Position numbers and translations under genes: made by a program. A stretch of DNA of 64,000 bases from PWQG01 sp040882255 (GTDB lineage: Bacteria; Pseudomonadota; Gammaproteobacteria; Pseudomonadales; Pseudohongiellaceae). Positions 8,656-17,604 of this stretch are shown in pieces. The notes beneath the pieces are model-generated. The model was not told where the DNA came from. It ran no database searches and was given only the letters and a program-made list of their open reading frames with translations. The stretch spans positions 186,001 through 250,000 of the forward strand of contig JBBEBP010000029.1 of NCBI GenBank assembly GCA_040882255.1, written 5' to 3'. The first letter of the stretch is position 1; each line of letters starts with the position of its first letter.

Positions 8656-9936
8656 ATGAAACTGGAATCACTGGCATTGCATCACGGCTACGACTCCGAA
8701 CCGACCACGCGGGCCGCCGCCGTGCCCATCTATCAGACGACATCCTACACCTTCGAGGATACACAGCACGGCGCCGACCTCTTCGACCTGAAGGTGCAGG
8801 GCAACATCTATACCCGGATCATGAATCCGACCAACGCGGTGCTGGAACAGCGGCTGGCGGAAATGGAAGGCGGCATCGGCGGGCTGGCGCTGGCCTCGGG
8901 CATGGCCGCCATCACCTATGCCATCCAGTGTATCGCAGTGACAGGGGACAATATTGTCAGCACCAGCCAGTTGTACGGCGGTACGTACAATCTTTTCGCC
9001 CATTCCTTCCCGGCCCAGGGCATCGAAGTGCGCATGGCGTCCTTTGATGATTATGAAAGGCTGGAGAGCCTGATTGATGCGAGGACCAAAGCCGTTTTCT
9101 GCGAGTCCATCGGCAATCCGGCCGGCAATGTCGTGGATATCCAGCGTCTGGCTGACATCGCCCATCGTCATGGTGTGCCGCTGATCGTCGACAACACCGT
9201 GGCTACTCCCTTTCTGTGTCGCTGTTTCGATCATGGTGCCGACATCGTCGTTCATTCGCTGACCAAATACATCGGCGGACATGGCACGACGGTGGGTGGC
9301 ATCATCATCGATTCGGGACGTTTCGACTGGGCAGCGCACAAAGAACGGTATCCCATGTTGAATGAGCCGGACCCGTCCTATCACGGGGTCGTGTATACCG
9401 AGGCGCTGGGGGAGGCGGCCTATATCGGTCGCTGCCGGGTTGTGCCCTTGCGCAACACCGGTGCGGCGCTGTCACCGATGAACGCTTTTCTGATCCTGCA
9501 GGGGCTGGAGACGCTGGGGCTGCGCATGGAGCGGCATTGCGAGAACGCATTGACCGTCGCCCGGCATCTGCAACAGCATCCGAAAGTCGACTGGGTCAAC
9601 TATGCCGGTCTAGAGGACAGCCCGTACAACGCGGTATGCGGCAAGATCTGCGGTGGTCGGGCCTCTGGTATTCTCAGCTTCGGTATCCGGGGTGGCCGTG
9701 AGGCCGGGGCACAGTTCATCGATGCCCTGAAGATGATCCTGCGACTGGTCAATATCGGCGATGCCAAGTCCCTGGCCTGCCATCCGGCGACCACCACCCA
9801 CCGCCAACTGAGTCCGGCGGAACTCGAGACCGCCGGCGTGTCAGAGGATCTGGTCCGCCTGTCGATCGGTATCGAGCACGTGGATGACATTATTGCCGAC
9901 GTCGATCAGGCGCTGGAGCAGGTCACCGCGTCGTGA
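8656..9936 (+). CDS. metY: O-acetylhomoserine aminocarboxypropyltransferase (O-acetylhomoserine sulfhydrylase)
   Basis: 426 residues, full length for the Cys/Met-metabolism PLP enzyme family. The PLP lysine lies in HSLTKYIGGHGTTVGG; other conserved segments are YTRIMNPTNAVLEQRLAEME near the N-terminus, LYGGTYNLF, VDNTVATPF and LVNIGDAKSLACHPATTTH. These and the GGIIIDSGRFDW segment favour O-acetylhomoserine sulfhydrylase over cystathionine synthase. It would make homocysteine from O-acetylhomoserine and sulfide in the cytoplasm. The ribosome site before the ATG is GACAGGGGAATG. Confidence 0.92.
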   Translation: MKLESLALHHGYDSEPTTRAAAVPIYQTTSYTFEDTQHGADLFDLKVQGNIYTRIMNPTNAVLEQRLAEMEGGIGGLALASGMAAITYAIQCIAVTGDNIVSTSQLYGGTYNLFAHSFPAQGIEVRMASFDDYERLESLIDARTKAVFCESIGNPAGNVVDIQRLADIAHRHGVPLIVDNTVATPFLCRCFDHGADIVVHSLTKYIGGHGTTVGGIIIDSGRFDWAAHKERYPMLNEPDPSYHGVVYTEALGEAAYIGRCRVVPLRNTGAALSPMNAFLILQGLETLGLRMERHCENALTVARHLQQHPKVDWVNYAGLEDSPYNAVCGKICGGRASGILSFGIRGGREAGAQFIDALKMILRLVNIGDAKSLACHPATTTHRQLSPAELETAGVSEDLVRLSIGIEHVDDIIADVDQALEQVTAS

Positions 9937-9949
9937 GGGGTGGGCAGCC

Positions 9950-10363
9950 ATGACCGAAGTGACAGGAACGCGACTGCCGGGAGACGGGGCGGGATTGTGG
10001 TTGTCCGGCATCGCCGGGCTGCTCATCGCCCTGTTGGTAGGTTCGCTGGCGGAGCAGGCTGTCCCCTGGACGTCGGGCTTCTACTACTGGCTGGGCTGGC
10101 CGCTGATGTGCGCTGTGGTGGCGCTGGTGACCTGGCGCTATCCGCTGCGGGCCTGGCGCTGGGCGATGGCCATGGCGGTGGGACAGGTGTTCGCCGTCAT
10201 CCTGTCCGGCGCAGGAGACATGGCGCCGATCGCGCTGATCTATGCGGTGTTCCTGTCCGTACCCCAGTTCATTGTCGCCAGTGTACTGTCATCCCGGCGA
10301 CTGGCGCAGCTTTCCTCCGTCCCGCAGGACGGCAATGACCAATCCGACGAGGACCGACCATGA
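9950..10363 (+). CDS. Small membrane protein of unknown function
   Basis: 137 residues from ATG 9950. Three or four hydrophobic helices are visible (LSGIAGLLIALLVGSLAE, FYYWLGWPLMCAVVALVTW, AMAMAVGQVFAVILSGAG, PIALIYAVFLSVPQFIVASV), followed by a short polar tail. I recognise no family. It lies 13 bases after metY and overlaps hemH by 4 bases, so it is likely cotranscribed with both. Confidence 0.7.
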   Translation: MTEVTGTRLPGDGAGLWLSGIAGLLIALLVGSLAEQAVPWTSGFYYWLGWPLMCAVVALVTWRYPLRAWRWAMAMAVGQVFAVILSGAGDMAPIALIYAVFLSVPQFIVASVLSSRRLAQLSSVPQDGNDQSDEDRP

Positions 10364-11439
10364 AATACCGGGGACGCCCGCATTACCGTCACGACGAACC
10401 GGAACGCACCGGTGTGCTGATCACCAACCTGGGCACGCCGGATGAACCGGCCACGCCGGCCCTGCGTCGCTACCTGGGCCAGTTTCTGTGGGATCCTCGT
10501 GTGGTGGAAGTGCCCCGCCCGCTGTGGTGGCTGATTCTGCATGGCGTGATCCTGCGTATCCGCCCGAAGCGCTCTGCCGCCGCCTATCGCACGGTGTTCA
10601 CGGAGCGGGGATCGCCCCTGTTGTTCCATACGCAGGATCAGGCCGAGGCCCTGCAGTCGGCGTTGCAGGCGCGCGGTCACGAGCACGTGATCGTTGATTT
10701 CGCCATGCGGTATGGCAACCCGTCCATCCCCTCCGTGCTGGACTCGATGTTCGAGCGGGGAGTGCGCCGCCTGCTGGTGTTGCCTCTGTATCCGCAGTAT
10801 TCGGGCAGTACCGCCGCCTCCACTTTCGACGCCATCAGCGCGGACTTCACCCGCCGGCGCTGGCTGCCGGATCTGCGTTTTGTCAGCCATTACCACGACT
10901 ATCCTCCGTTCATAGACGCGGCTGCAAAGCGGATCGAGGCGTACTGGCAAGAACACGGCCGGGCTGACCGCTTGCTGTTTTCCTACCATGGTGTGCCGCT
11001 GCGCTATCTGCATGAAGGGGATCCGTACCACTGCGAATGCCACGCCACGTCCCGCTTGTTGGCTCAACGCCTGGGGCTCGACGAGGCCGCCTGGAAGACC
11101 ACGTTCCAGTCCCGCTTCGGCCGGGAAGAGTGGCTGAAACCCTACACCGACGAGACGCTGAAAGCGTTGCCGGGGGAGGGCGTGAAGTCGGTGCAGGTGT
11201 TCTGCCCGGGGTTTTCGGCGGACTGCCTGGAAACCATCGAGGAGATCGGCGAAGAGAATCGTGAATACTTCATGGAAGCCGGCGGCGAACGTTACGAATA
11301 CATCAGCGCGCTCAATGACCGCCCCGAACACATCGAGGCTTTGGTCGGGCTGGTGGAGGACAACCTCGCTGGCTGGGCCGCGCCGACACCGGACCCGGAC
11401 CGGCAGGCCAGAGCAAAGGCCCTCGGCGCCAGCCAGTGA
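10360..11439 (+). CDS. hemH: Ferrochelatase
   Basis: 359 residues, matching bacterial ferrochelatases. Features include GVLITNLGTPDEP at the N-terminus, LPLYPQYSGSTAAS, the catalytic histidine in SYHGVPLRY, and the acidic metal-binding segment in CLETIEEIGEE. It inserts ferrous iron into protoporphyrin IX, the last step of haem synthesis. Haem supply suits the nearby cytochrome genes, though no regulatory link is visible. It ends 8 bases before the convergent tolC gene with no obvious hairpin. Confidence 0.95.
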   Translation: MKYRGRPHYRHDEPERTGVLITNLGTPDEPATPALRRYLGQFLWDPRVVEVPRPLWWLILHGVILRIRPKRSAAAYRTVFTERGSPLLFHTQDQAEALQSALQARGHEHVIVDFAMRYGNPSIPSVLDSMFERGVRRLLVLPLYPQYSGSTAASTFDAISADFTRRRWLPDLRFVSHYHDYPPFIDAAAKRIEAYWQEHGRADRLLFSYHGVPLRYLHEGDPYHCECHATSRLLAQRLGLDEAAWKTTFQSRFGREEWLKPYTDETLKALPGEGVKSVQVFCPGFSADCLETIEEIGEENREYFMEAGGERYEYISALNDRPEHIEALVGLVEDNLAGWAAPTPDPDRQARAKALGASQ

Positions 11440-11447
11440 TTACTGGT

Positions 11448-12818
11448 TCAGGGGGTGGTGTCGGCGCCATCGGCGGCTGATGCCGCTTCCTCGTCCAGCC
11501 AGGCGTTGATATCGATGATGTCCTGCGGTGTCAGCATGCCGGTGATCTGCTGCAGCGTCAGGGTGTCCAGCACGTAGTTGTAGCGGGCCTCGGCATGATC
11601 GCGCAGGGCGCGGAACAGCTGCTGACGGGCCTGGACCACGTCGACGATATTCCGGGTGCCGACTTCGTAGCCGGCTTCGATGGCTTCCAGCGCGGAACGT
11701 GCGGAGCGGATGGCCTGCTGGCGTTGCTCGACCACCATGGCATCCGTATTGACGCGGCGATAGGCGTTGCGAATTTCCTGGCGGGTCTGGCGGCGAACCA
11801 GATTGAGTTGCTCCTGCTGGGCTACCACATCATATTCAGCCGCCTGACGCCGGGCGCTGACCGCATGACCGCTGTACAACGGAATGGAAACGTTGACCGC
11901 GATGGAGGTGCCTTCAAAAGCGCCACCGGACCGCACTCCCCCGTCGGAGCTGACCGTCGAGTCCGACTCCGAGCGGTTGTACCCGCCCTGCAGGCTGACC
12001 GTGGGCAGGTGGTCCGAGCGCCTGGCGCGTGCCACCTGCTGGCGGGCTTCCACGCCCGATTCGGCGGCCAGCAGAGTGAGGTTGTTGTTCAGGGCTTCCT
12101 GCGTCCATTGCTCCATTGCCCCTTCCACCGGCTCGATCGGGAAATCCTCGCTGAGCACTTCCAGATTGGGGTGAGGCTGGCCGGTGATGGCTTCCAGCGC
12201 CTCATAGGCACTGTCCCGCGCATTCTCGGCCAGGATCGTGTTATTGCGCGCCAGGTCATAAGCGGCCTGGGCCTCATAGACCTCGGTAATCGCCACCAGC
12301 CCCACCTCTTCGCGCTGACTGGTCTGTTCGTACTGGCGTTCGGCGGCTTCCTCTTCCTGCTGTCGGGTTTCCAGAAAGTCGATGGCCCGCAGCACTTCGA
12401 AATAGGCGCTGGCCACGCGCAGGATCAGCTCCTGCTCCTGGGCCTGGAAATTCAGCAACTGAGCCTGGTCCGAGGCTTTTGCACCCTGATAGTCATACCA
12501 GGCGGAAAGGTTCAGCAGACTCTGCTGGAGGTTGACCCCGTAGCGCCGACTCGCATCGGACGGCGTCAGGCTTACCAGTCCTGCAGGCCCCGATGCTTCG
12601 CGGCTTTCCGAGAAGTTGGCGCTGGCGCCGGGGAGCAGGGAGGAGCGGGCCTGGATCACCTGCTGCTGGGCCGAGTTGAATTGCGCCTCGGCCTGCCGCA
12701 ACTGCGGGTCGTTGCGCATGGCCAGCTCCAGGATTGAGAGCAGGTCGTCGGCCAATACCGGTTTGGCGACCAGCAGACCCAGCATCATGAGGCTTGTCAA
12801 GCGGGTAAAACGTCCCAT
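11448..12818 (-). CDS. tolC: TolC family outer membrane efflux protein
   Basis: 456 residues with a signal peptide (MGRFTRLTSLMMLGLLVAKPVLADD, cleavage likely after VLA). The mature part has the long helical repeats and periodic strands of the outer membrane factor family, including SLLNLSAWYDYQGAKA and IPLYSGHAVSARRQAAEYD. It would form the trimeric outer membrane channel for RND, MFS or ABC exporters, possibly including the C39 exporter at 47311. It is divergent from thiC, as in Pseudomonas. Confidence 0.93.
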   Translation of the reverse strand: MGRFTRLTSLMMLGLLVAKPVLADDLLSILELAMRNDPQLRQAEAQFNSAQQQVIQARSSLLPGASANFSESREASGPAGLVSLTPSDASRRYGVNLQQSLLNLSAWYDYQGAKASDQAQLLNFQAQEQELILRVASAYFEVLRAIDFLETRQQEEEAAERQYEQTSQREEVGLVAITEVYEAQAAYDLARNNTILAENARDSAYEALEAITGQPHPNLEVLSEDFPIEPVEGAMEQWTQEALNNNLTLLAAESGVEARQQVARARRSDHLPTVSLQGGYNRSESDSTVSSDGGVRSGGAFEGTSIAVNVSIPLYSGHAVSARRQAAEYDVVAQQEQLNLVRRQTRQEIRNAYRRVNTDAMVVEQRQQAIRSARSALEAIEAGYEVGTRNIVDVVQARQQLFRALRDHAEARYNYVLDTLTLQQITGMLTPQDIIDINAWLDEEAASAADGADTTP

Positions 12819-12865
12819 AGTCCGTTGTCCTGTTCAGTATTTCATCGTTACGGGTGGTATCGGGC

Positions 12866-12880
12866 TGCGGTTTAACCGCA
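12866..12880. promoter_or_regulatory. Perfect 7-bp inverted repeat between tolC and thiC
   Basis: TGCGGTT, one base, AACCGCA. It overlaps a weak -35-like TTTAAC (12871-12876) that lies 17 bases upstream of CATAAT (12894-12899), a plausible thiC promoter. The repeat could be an operator for either divergent gene. No TPP riboswitch consensus is present in the 128 bases between the genes. Confidence 0.4.
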
Positions 12881-12946
12881 CAGTGTATTGAGGCATAATG
12901 AACTGTTTCCCCGGTCATCCCGAAATGCGAACACAGGATAGACGAA

Positions 12947-14830
12947 ATGAGCGCCAACCCTGAACACTTTCTCGACAGAATAACAGCACTGGACGACAAG
13001 ACCAGGCAGCCATTCCCGAAAAGCCGGAAAGTGTACGTCTCTGGAAGCCGTCCGGACCTCCGTGTGCCCATGCGTCAGATCAACCTGTCGGACACGCAGA
13101 CCGGCAACGGCGTGGAGAAAAACCCGCCATTGAATGTCTATGACACCTCCGGAGTGTATACGGATCCGGAGGTTGTCATTGATCTGCGGGCCGGACTCCC
13201 GGCCCTGCGTGAGCCGTGGATCGAGGAGCGCGGCGACACGGAAGTACTGCCGGGCACCACGTCTGAATACGGACAGCGGCGCCAGAATGACATCAGCACG
13301 GCGCATCTGCGTTTTGAGCACCGCCGTCAGCCGCGCCGGGCGAAGACTGGTGCCAACGTCTCGCAGCTACACTATGCGCGACAGGGCATCGTCACGCCGG
13401 AGATGGAATACATCGCCATCCGCGAGAACATGAGTCGCGCGCAGATGCGTGAGCAGCCGGAGCTGGCCGCCCAGCACGCCGGACAATCCTTCGGGGCAGC
13501 GATCCCGGATGACATCACGCCGGAGTTCGTGCGTGACGAGGTGGCGCGGGGCCGGGCGATCATTCCGGCCAACATCAACCACCCGGAAGTCGAACCGATG
13601 ATCATCGGCCGCAATTTCCTGGTGAAAGTGAACGCCAACATCGGTAACTCGGCGGTGACCTCTTCCATCGAGGAAGAGGTCGAGAAACTGGTGTGGGCGG
13701 CCCGCTGGGGCGCGGACACGGTCATGGACCTGTCCACCGGCAAGCATATTCACGAGACCCGCGAGTGGATCATCCGCAACTCCATGGTGCCCATCGGCAC
13801 AGTGCCCATCTACCAGGCGCTGGAGAAGGTGGACGGAGCCGCCGAGGATCTGACCTGGGAGATTTTCCGCGATACGCTGATCGAACAGGCCGAACAGGGC
13901 GTGGACTACTTCACGATCCACGCCGGCGTGCGTCTGGCCTTTGTACCATTGGCCGCTCACCGGGTCACCGGCATTGTCTCCCGCGGTGGTTCGATCATGG
14001 CCAAGTGGTGCCTGTCACACCACCGGGAGAGTTTCCTATACACGCATTTCGAGGAAATCTGCGAGATCATGAAGGCCTACGATGTTTCCTTCTCGCTGGG
14101 CGATGGTCTGCGTCCCGGCTCCATCGCCGACGCCAATGACGAAGCCCAGTTCGCCGAGCTGGAAACCCTGGGCGAGCTGACAAAAATCGCCTGGAAACAT
14201 GATGTGCAGTGTATGATCGAAGGCCCCGGCCATGTGCCCATGCACATGATCAAGGAGAATATGGACAAGCAGCTTGAGTCCTGCGATGAAGCCCCGTTTT
14301 ATACGCTGGGTCCGCTGACCACGGATATCGCACCGGGCTACGACCACATCACTTCCGGTATCGGGGCCGCCATGATCGGCTGGTTCGGCTGCGCCATGTT
14401 GTGCTACGTAACCCCCAAGGAGCATCTGGGATTGCCGGAGAAGCACGACGTGAAGGAAGGCATGATGGCCTACAAGATCGCTGCACATGCGGCCGACCTG
14501 GCCAAGGGGCACCCGGGCGCCCAGATGCGTGACAATGCGTTGTCCAAGGCACGCTTCGAGTTCCGCTGGGAAGACCAGTTCAACCTGGGGCTGGACCCGG
14601 ACACGGCGCAGCAGTATCACGACGAGACGCTGCCCAAGGATTCGGCCAAGGTCGCGCATTTCTGTTCCATGTGCGGACCGAAGTTCTGCTCCATGAAAAT
14701 CAGCCAGGAAGTGCGCGACTACGCGGCCGCGAAGAATATTCACAGTGTGGAGGATGCGCTGGAGATGGGCATGCAGGAAATGTCCGAGGAATACGAACAG
14801 GGCGGACGCAAGCTGTACCGCGAAGTCTGA
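12947..14830 (+). CDS. thiC: Phosphomethylpyrimidine synthase ThiC
   Basis: 627 residues, full length. The C-terminal iron-sulfur motif is visible as FCSMCGPKFCSMKIS (CX2CX4C), and the core has NANIGNSAVTSSIEEEVEK and MDLSTGKHIHETREWI. ThiC is a radical SAM enzyme that turns 5-aminoimidazole ribotide into the HMP-phosphate pyrimidine of thiamine. The ATG is preceded by AGGATAGACGAA. Most proteobacterial thiC genes carry a TPP riboswitch; none is visible here, so control may differ. Confidence 0.97.
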   Translation: MSANPEHFLDRITALDDKTRQPFPKSRKVYVSGSRPDLRVPMRQINLSDTQTGNGVEKNPPLNVYDTSGVYTDPEVVIDLRAGLPALREPWIEERGDTEVLPGTTSEYGQRRQNDISTAHLRFEHRRQPRRAKTGANVSQLHYARQGIVTPEMEYIAIRENMSRAQMREQPELAAQHAGQSFGAAIPDDITPEFVRDEVARGRAIIPANINHPEVEPMIIGRNFLVKVNANIGNSAVTSSIEEEVEKLVWAARWGADTVMDLSTGKHIHETREWIIRNSMVPIGTVPIYQALEKVDGAAEDLTWEIFRDTLIEQAEQGVDYFTIHAGVRLAFVPLAAHRVTGIVSRGGSIMAKWCLSHHRESFLYTHFEEICEIMKAYDVSFSLGDGLRPGSIADANDEAQFAELETLGELTKIAWKHDVQCMIEGPGHVPMHMIKENMDKQLESCDEAPFYTLGPLTTDIAPGYDHITSGIGAAMIGWFGCAMLCYVTPKEHLGLPEKHDVKEGMMAYKIAAHAADLAKGHPGAQMRDNALSKARFEFRWEDQFNLGLDPDTAQQYHDETLPKDSAKVAHFCSMCGPKFCSMKISQEVRDYAAAKNIHSVEDALEMGMQEMSEEYEQGGRKLYREV

Positions 14831-14887
14831 TCGCGTCTTTCGTCCGGCCGCCGGGTCGCCATATTCATGAACGAGAGTTGTAACGAC

Positions 14888-15976
14888 ATGTCGAACAATA
14901 CGCAGGACCGGGTAGATGATCTCAACATCGAGTCTTTCGATGCCCTGATCACACCCGAGAAACTGAAAGAAGAATTGCCGCTGGAAGGCGAGGCCCTCGA
15001 GGCCGTCCGCAAGGGGCGCCAGACCATCTACGATATCCTGGACCGCAAGGATCCCCGATTGTTCGTGGTGGTCGGCCCCTGCTCCATTCATGACGTCGAT
15101 GCAGCCCTGGACTATGCGGCCCGGCTGAAAAAGCTGGCCGACGAGTTGCAGGACACCCTGTTCCTGGTCATGCGGGTGTACTTCGAAAAGCCCCGCACTT
15201 CGGTGGGCTGGAAAGGGCTGATCAATGATCCGGACATGGATGACACGTTCCAGATCGAGAAAGGGCTGCGTACCGGCCGCAAGCTGCTGCTGGACGTATC
15301 GAAACTCGGCCTGTCCACTTCCACCGAAGCGCTGGATCCGATTTCCCCGCAGTACATGCAGGATCTGATTGCCTGGTCGGCCATTGGTGCGCGGACTACC
15401 GAGTCACAGACCCACCGGGAGATGTCCAGTGGCCTGTCTTCGGCAGTGGGTTTCAAGAACGGTACCGATGGCGGCCTGACCGTGGCAGTTAACGCCATGC
15501 AGTCGGTCAGCCACCCGCACCGCTTCCTGGGTATTGATGGCAGTGGGCAGGTGTCCGTGGTCACCACCCGCGGCAATCCCTATGCGCATGTGGTGCTGCG
15601 TGGAGGCAGCGGTGGTCCCAATTATGACTCCGTGCATGTGGCCCAGGCCGAGAAAGACCTGGAGAAGGGCGGTGTCAGCACCAACATCATGATCGACTGC
15701 AGTCATGCCAACTCCAACAAGGACCCGACGGTGCAGTCGCTGGTGCTCAAGGATGTCACCAATCAGATCCTGGAAGGCAATCGTTCCATTGTCGGCCTGA
15801 TGCTGGAGAGCAACATCAATTTCGGCAACCAGAAAATTCCGTCAGACCTGTCAAAACTCGAGTATGGCGTTTCAGTCACCGATGCCTGCATCGACTGGTC
15901 GGAGACCGAGCGTAGTTTGCGCGAGATGGCTGCCAAGCTGAAACCCGTATTGCCGCGTCGGCATAAAGCCGACTGA
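14888..15976 (+). CDS. 3-deoxy-7-phosphoheptulonate synthase (class I DAHP synthase)
   Basis: 362 residues from ATG 14888 (an upstream ATG at 14867 is less likely). Class I DAHP synthase motifs are present: VVGPCSIHDVDAALDYA, RVYFEKPRTSVGWKGL, ESQTHREMSSGLSSAVGFKN, and IMIDCSHANSNKD. It condenses phosphoenolpyruvate and erythrose-4-phosphate to start the shikimate pathway. The feedback specificity (Phe, Tyr or Trp type) cannot be told from sequence by eye. Confidence 0.93.
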   Translation: MSNNTQDRVDDLNIESFDALITPEKLKEELPLEGEALEAVRKGRQTIYDILDRKDPRLFVVVGPCSIHDVDAALDYAARLKKLADELQDTLFLVMRVYFEKPRTSVGWKGLINDPDMDDTFQIEKGLRTGRKLLLDVSKLGLSTSTEALDPISPQYMQDLIAWSAIGARTTESQTHREMSSGLSSAVGFKNGTDGGLTVAVNAMQSVSHPHRFLGIDGSGQVSVVTTRGNPYAHVVLRGGSGGPNYDSVHVAQAEKDLEKGGVSTNIMIDCSHANSNKDPTVQSLVLKDVTNQILEGNRSIVGLMLESNINFGNQKIPSDLSKLEYGVSVTDACIDWSETERSLREMAAKLKPVLPRRHKAD

Positions 15977-16009
15977 CTCGCCTGATCCTGCGGAAGGAGG
16001 ACGGAGTTC

Positions 16010-16885
16010 ATGAACAGAAACGGGATTATCGTGGCCCTGGTCGTGATCGTTGCCGGTCTGGTGTGGCGGCTTTCTTCTCCACCGGATGTGTCTGTTGAGG
16101 AAATATCCGACGCGCCAGAGGCCATCGAGCGGGGTCAGTATCTCGTGCAGGCCGGTGGCTGCATCAGCTGTCATCGCAACGAAGACGAGAATGATGACAG
16201 TCTCAGCGGCGGCCATGCGCTGGAGTCACCGTTTGGCACCTTCCGTGCGTCCAACATCACACCCGATCCGGAGACCGGTATCGGTGGCTGGTCGGGGGAT
16301 GACTTCATCCGCGCGCTGAAACACGGCCGTACCCCGGACGGCAGCTATTACTTTCCGGCTTTTCCTTACCGTTCCTACGCGGGTATCAGTGACGAGGAGG
16401 CGCTGGATATCGCCGCCTGGCTCATGTCGCAGGAGCCAATCCGGAACCAGGTGCCCGACCATGACATCCCCGCATGGATGGGACGCTGGCAGATGGCCTT
16501 CTGGAATCCCCTGGCGGATGTGATGGAAAATAGTCCCCCGCCCGTGGGAGAGGGTGTCGGGGTGGAACGTGGAGCCCATCTGGCCCGCCACCTGGGGCAT
16601 TGCGGGGAATGTCATACGCCACGCAATGCACTGGGCATACAGGATCTGTCGCGTGAGTTCGCCGGTGTGCGGGTCAGCGAGGAAGAGTCGATACCGGCCA
16701 TCGACGCGGATGCATTGTCCGACTGGAGCGAGGACGATTTCCAGCTGCTCCTGTTCCTGGGCATGCTGCCGGATGGCGACTATGTGGGCGGTGACATGGG
16801 GGATGTCATCGAGCACAATACGGCCCAGTTGACCGAAGAGGATCGCGAGGCCCTGGCGGCCTTCTTCATACGGGGTCAGCAGTAG
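16010..16885 (+). CDS. Membrane-anchored dihaem cytochrome c
   Basis: 291 residues starting after a strong ribosome site (GGAAGGAGGACGG). An uncleaved N-terminal helix (IIVALVVIVAGLVWRL) should anchor it on the periplasmic side. Two haem sites, CISCH and CGECH, lie in separate domains, the first followed by the ASNITPDPETGIGGWS segment typical of the cytochrome subunits of sugar and alcohol dehydrogenases. No dehydrogenase partner is next to it, so its donor is unknown. It ends facing the second cytochrome gene. Confidence 0.87.
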   Translation: MNRNGIIVALVVIVAGLVWRLSSPPDVSVEEISDAPEAIERGQYLVQAGGCISCHRNEDENDDSLSGGHALESPFGTFRASNITPDPETGIGGWSGDDFIRALKHGRTPDGSYYFPAFPYRSYAGISDEEALDIAAWLMSQEPIRNQVPDHDIPAWMGRWQMAFWNPLADVMENSPPPVGEGVGVERGAHLARHLGHCGECHTPRNALGIQDLSREFAGVRVSEEESIPAIDADALSDWSEDDFQLLLFLGMLPDGDYVGGDMGDVIEHNTAQLTEEDREALAAFFIRGQQ

Positions 16886-16895
16886 GCGGCGGGGT

Positions 16896-16925
16896 ACCGC
16901 GCCATCAGACAGTCGATGGCGCGGT
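16896..16925. terminator. Hairpin between convergent cytochrome genes
   Basis: An 11-bp perfect stem (ACCGCGCCATC / GATGGCGCGGT) with an 8-base loop lies between the convergent cytochrome genes. It has no T-run on either side, so it may be a bidirectional terminator of weak type or a transcript-end stabiliser. Confidence 0.5.
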
Positions 16926-16932
16926 GGGCGCT

Positions 16933-17433
16933 TCAGTCATCGTCGACGCGGAAATCGTCGTGACAGTTACCACAGTTCGAGCCGAATGCCCGCACCGCGC
17001 CGATCACTTCCATCCGGTCACCGCCGGCCGCCGTTTCCGCAAACTGGTTGGCGCCTTCCTCCAGGTCAGCGGCCGCTTGCTCGAACGCATCCATATTGTC
17101 CCAGATACGGGGCAATGCCTCGGTCTCCACGTCGAAGTCCCGTGTATCCATGGCGGCCACGACATCCGGAATCATCGGTGCCAGCTCGGCGATACGCCGT
17201 GCATTACGCTCGGCCAGTTCGGCGTCAAACTCGCGGTCGCCGCGCGCCATGGCGCCGATCGGTCCCATATGGAACCCCAGCAGTTTGAATACGGCCTGTC
17301 GGGTCTCGGTGGCGGCGATGGCCTGCTGCTGCGGGCTCGGTCCATCCTGCGCGGTGGCCGTGAAGATGGCGGCGCAGGCAAGCAGTGCGGTACTGGCTGT
17401 CAGAATACGTTTCAACATGCGGTGATACTCCAT
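16933..17433 (-). CDS. Class II cytochrome c (cytochrome c'-like)
   Basis: 166 residues, or 161 from the ATG at 17418 (MLKRILTASTALL), which gives a better signal peptide ending near ATAQD. The mature part is predicted to be helical, with the single haem site CGNCH near the C-terminus in SNCGNCHDDFR, the classic cytochrome c' arrangement. Family members are periplasmic and bind NO or act in electron transfer. The gene is convergent with the dihaem cytochrome. Confidence 0.87.
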   Translation of the reverse strand: MEYHRMLKRILTASTALLACAAIFTATAQDGPSPQQQAIAATETRQAVFKLLGFHMGPIGAMARGDREFDAELAERNARRIAELAPMIPDVVAAMDTRDFDVETEALPRIWDNMDAFEQAAADLEEGANQFAETAAGGDRMEVIGAVRAFGSNCGNCHDDFRVDDD

Positions 17434-17537
17434 TGCTGTGTATTGGCTGGTTCCGCTCTATCGCGATCCAGTATAACCACCCTGTTCCCCGATGAACATA
17501 CCGCCTTTGCCTGGAGATCAGCCCGTATCCCGGGACC

Positions 17538-17565
17538 AAAAAAAACGCAGACCGGATGGCCTGCG
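17538..17565 (-). terminator. Rho-independent terminator downstream of the GST gene
   Basis: Read on the minus strand: CGCAGGCC, loop ATCC, GGTCTGCG, then eight T residues. It is an 8-bp stem with one G-T pair, 40 bases after the end of the glutathione transferase gene. Confidence 0.85.
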
Positions 17566-17604
17566 CAAGGGGCAGTCAAGCTCTTCCCTGAGGGCTTCAC
17601 ACGT

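Noticed and set aside
10240..11331. Long minus-strand open frame of 363 codons across hemH
   Set aside because: Fully antisense to a clear ferrochelatase; the translation is low-complexity and matches no family. The same applies to the long antisense frames over tolC (11595-12737), parE (32012-33076) and parC (35853-37031).
12819..12946. TPP riboswitch upstream of thiC
   Set aside because: Sought because it is usual for thiC, but the conserved CTGAGA and related segments are not present.
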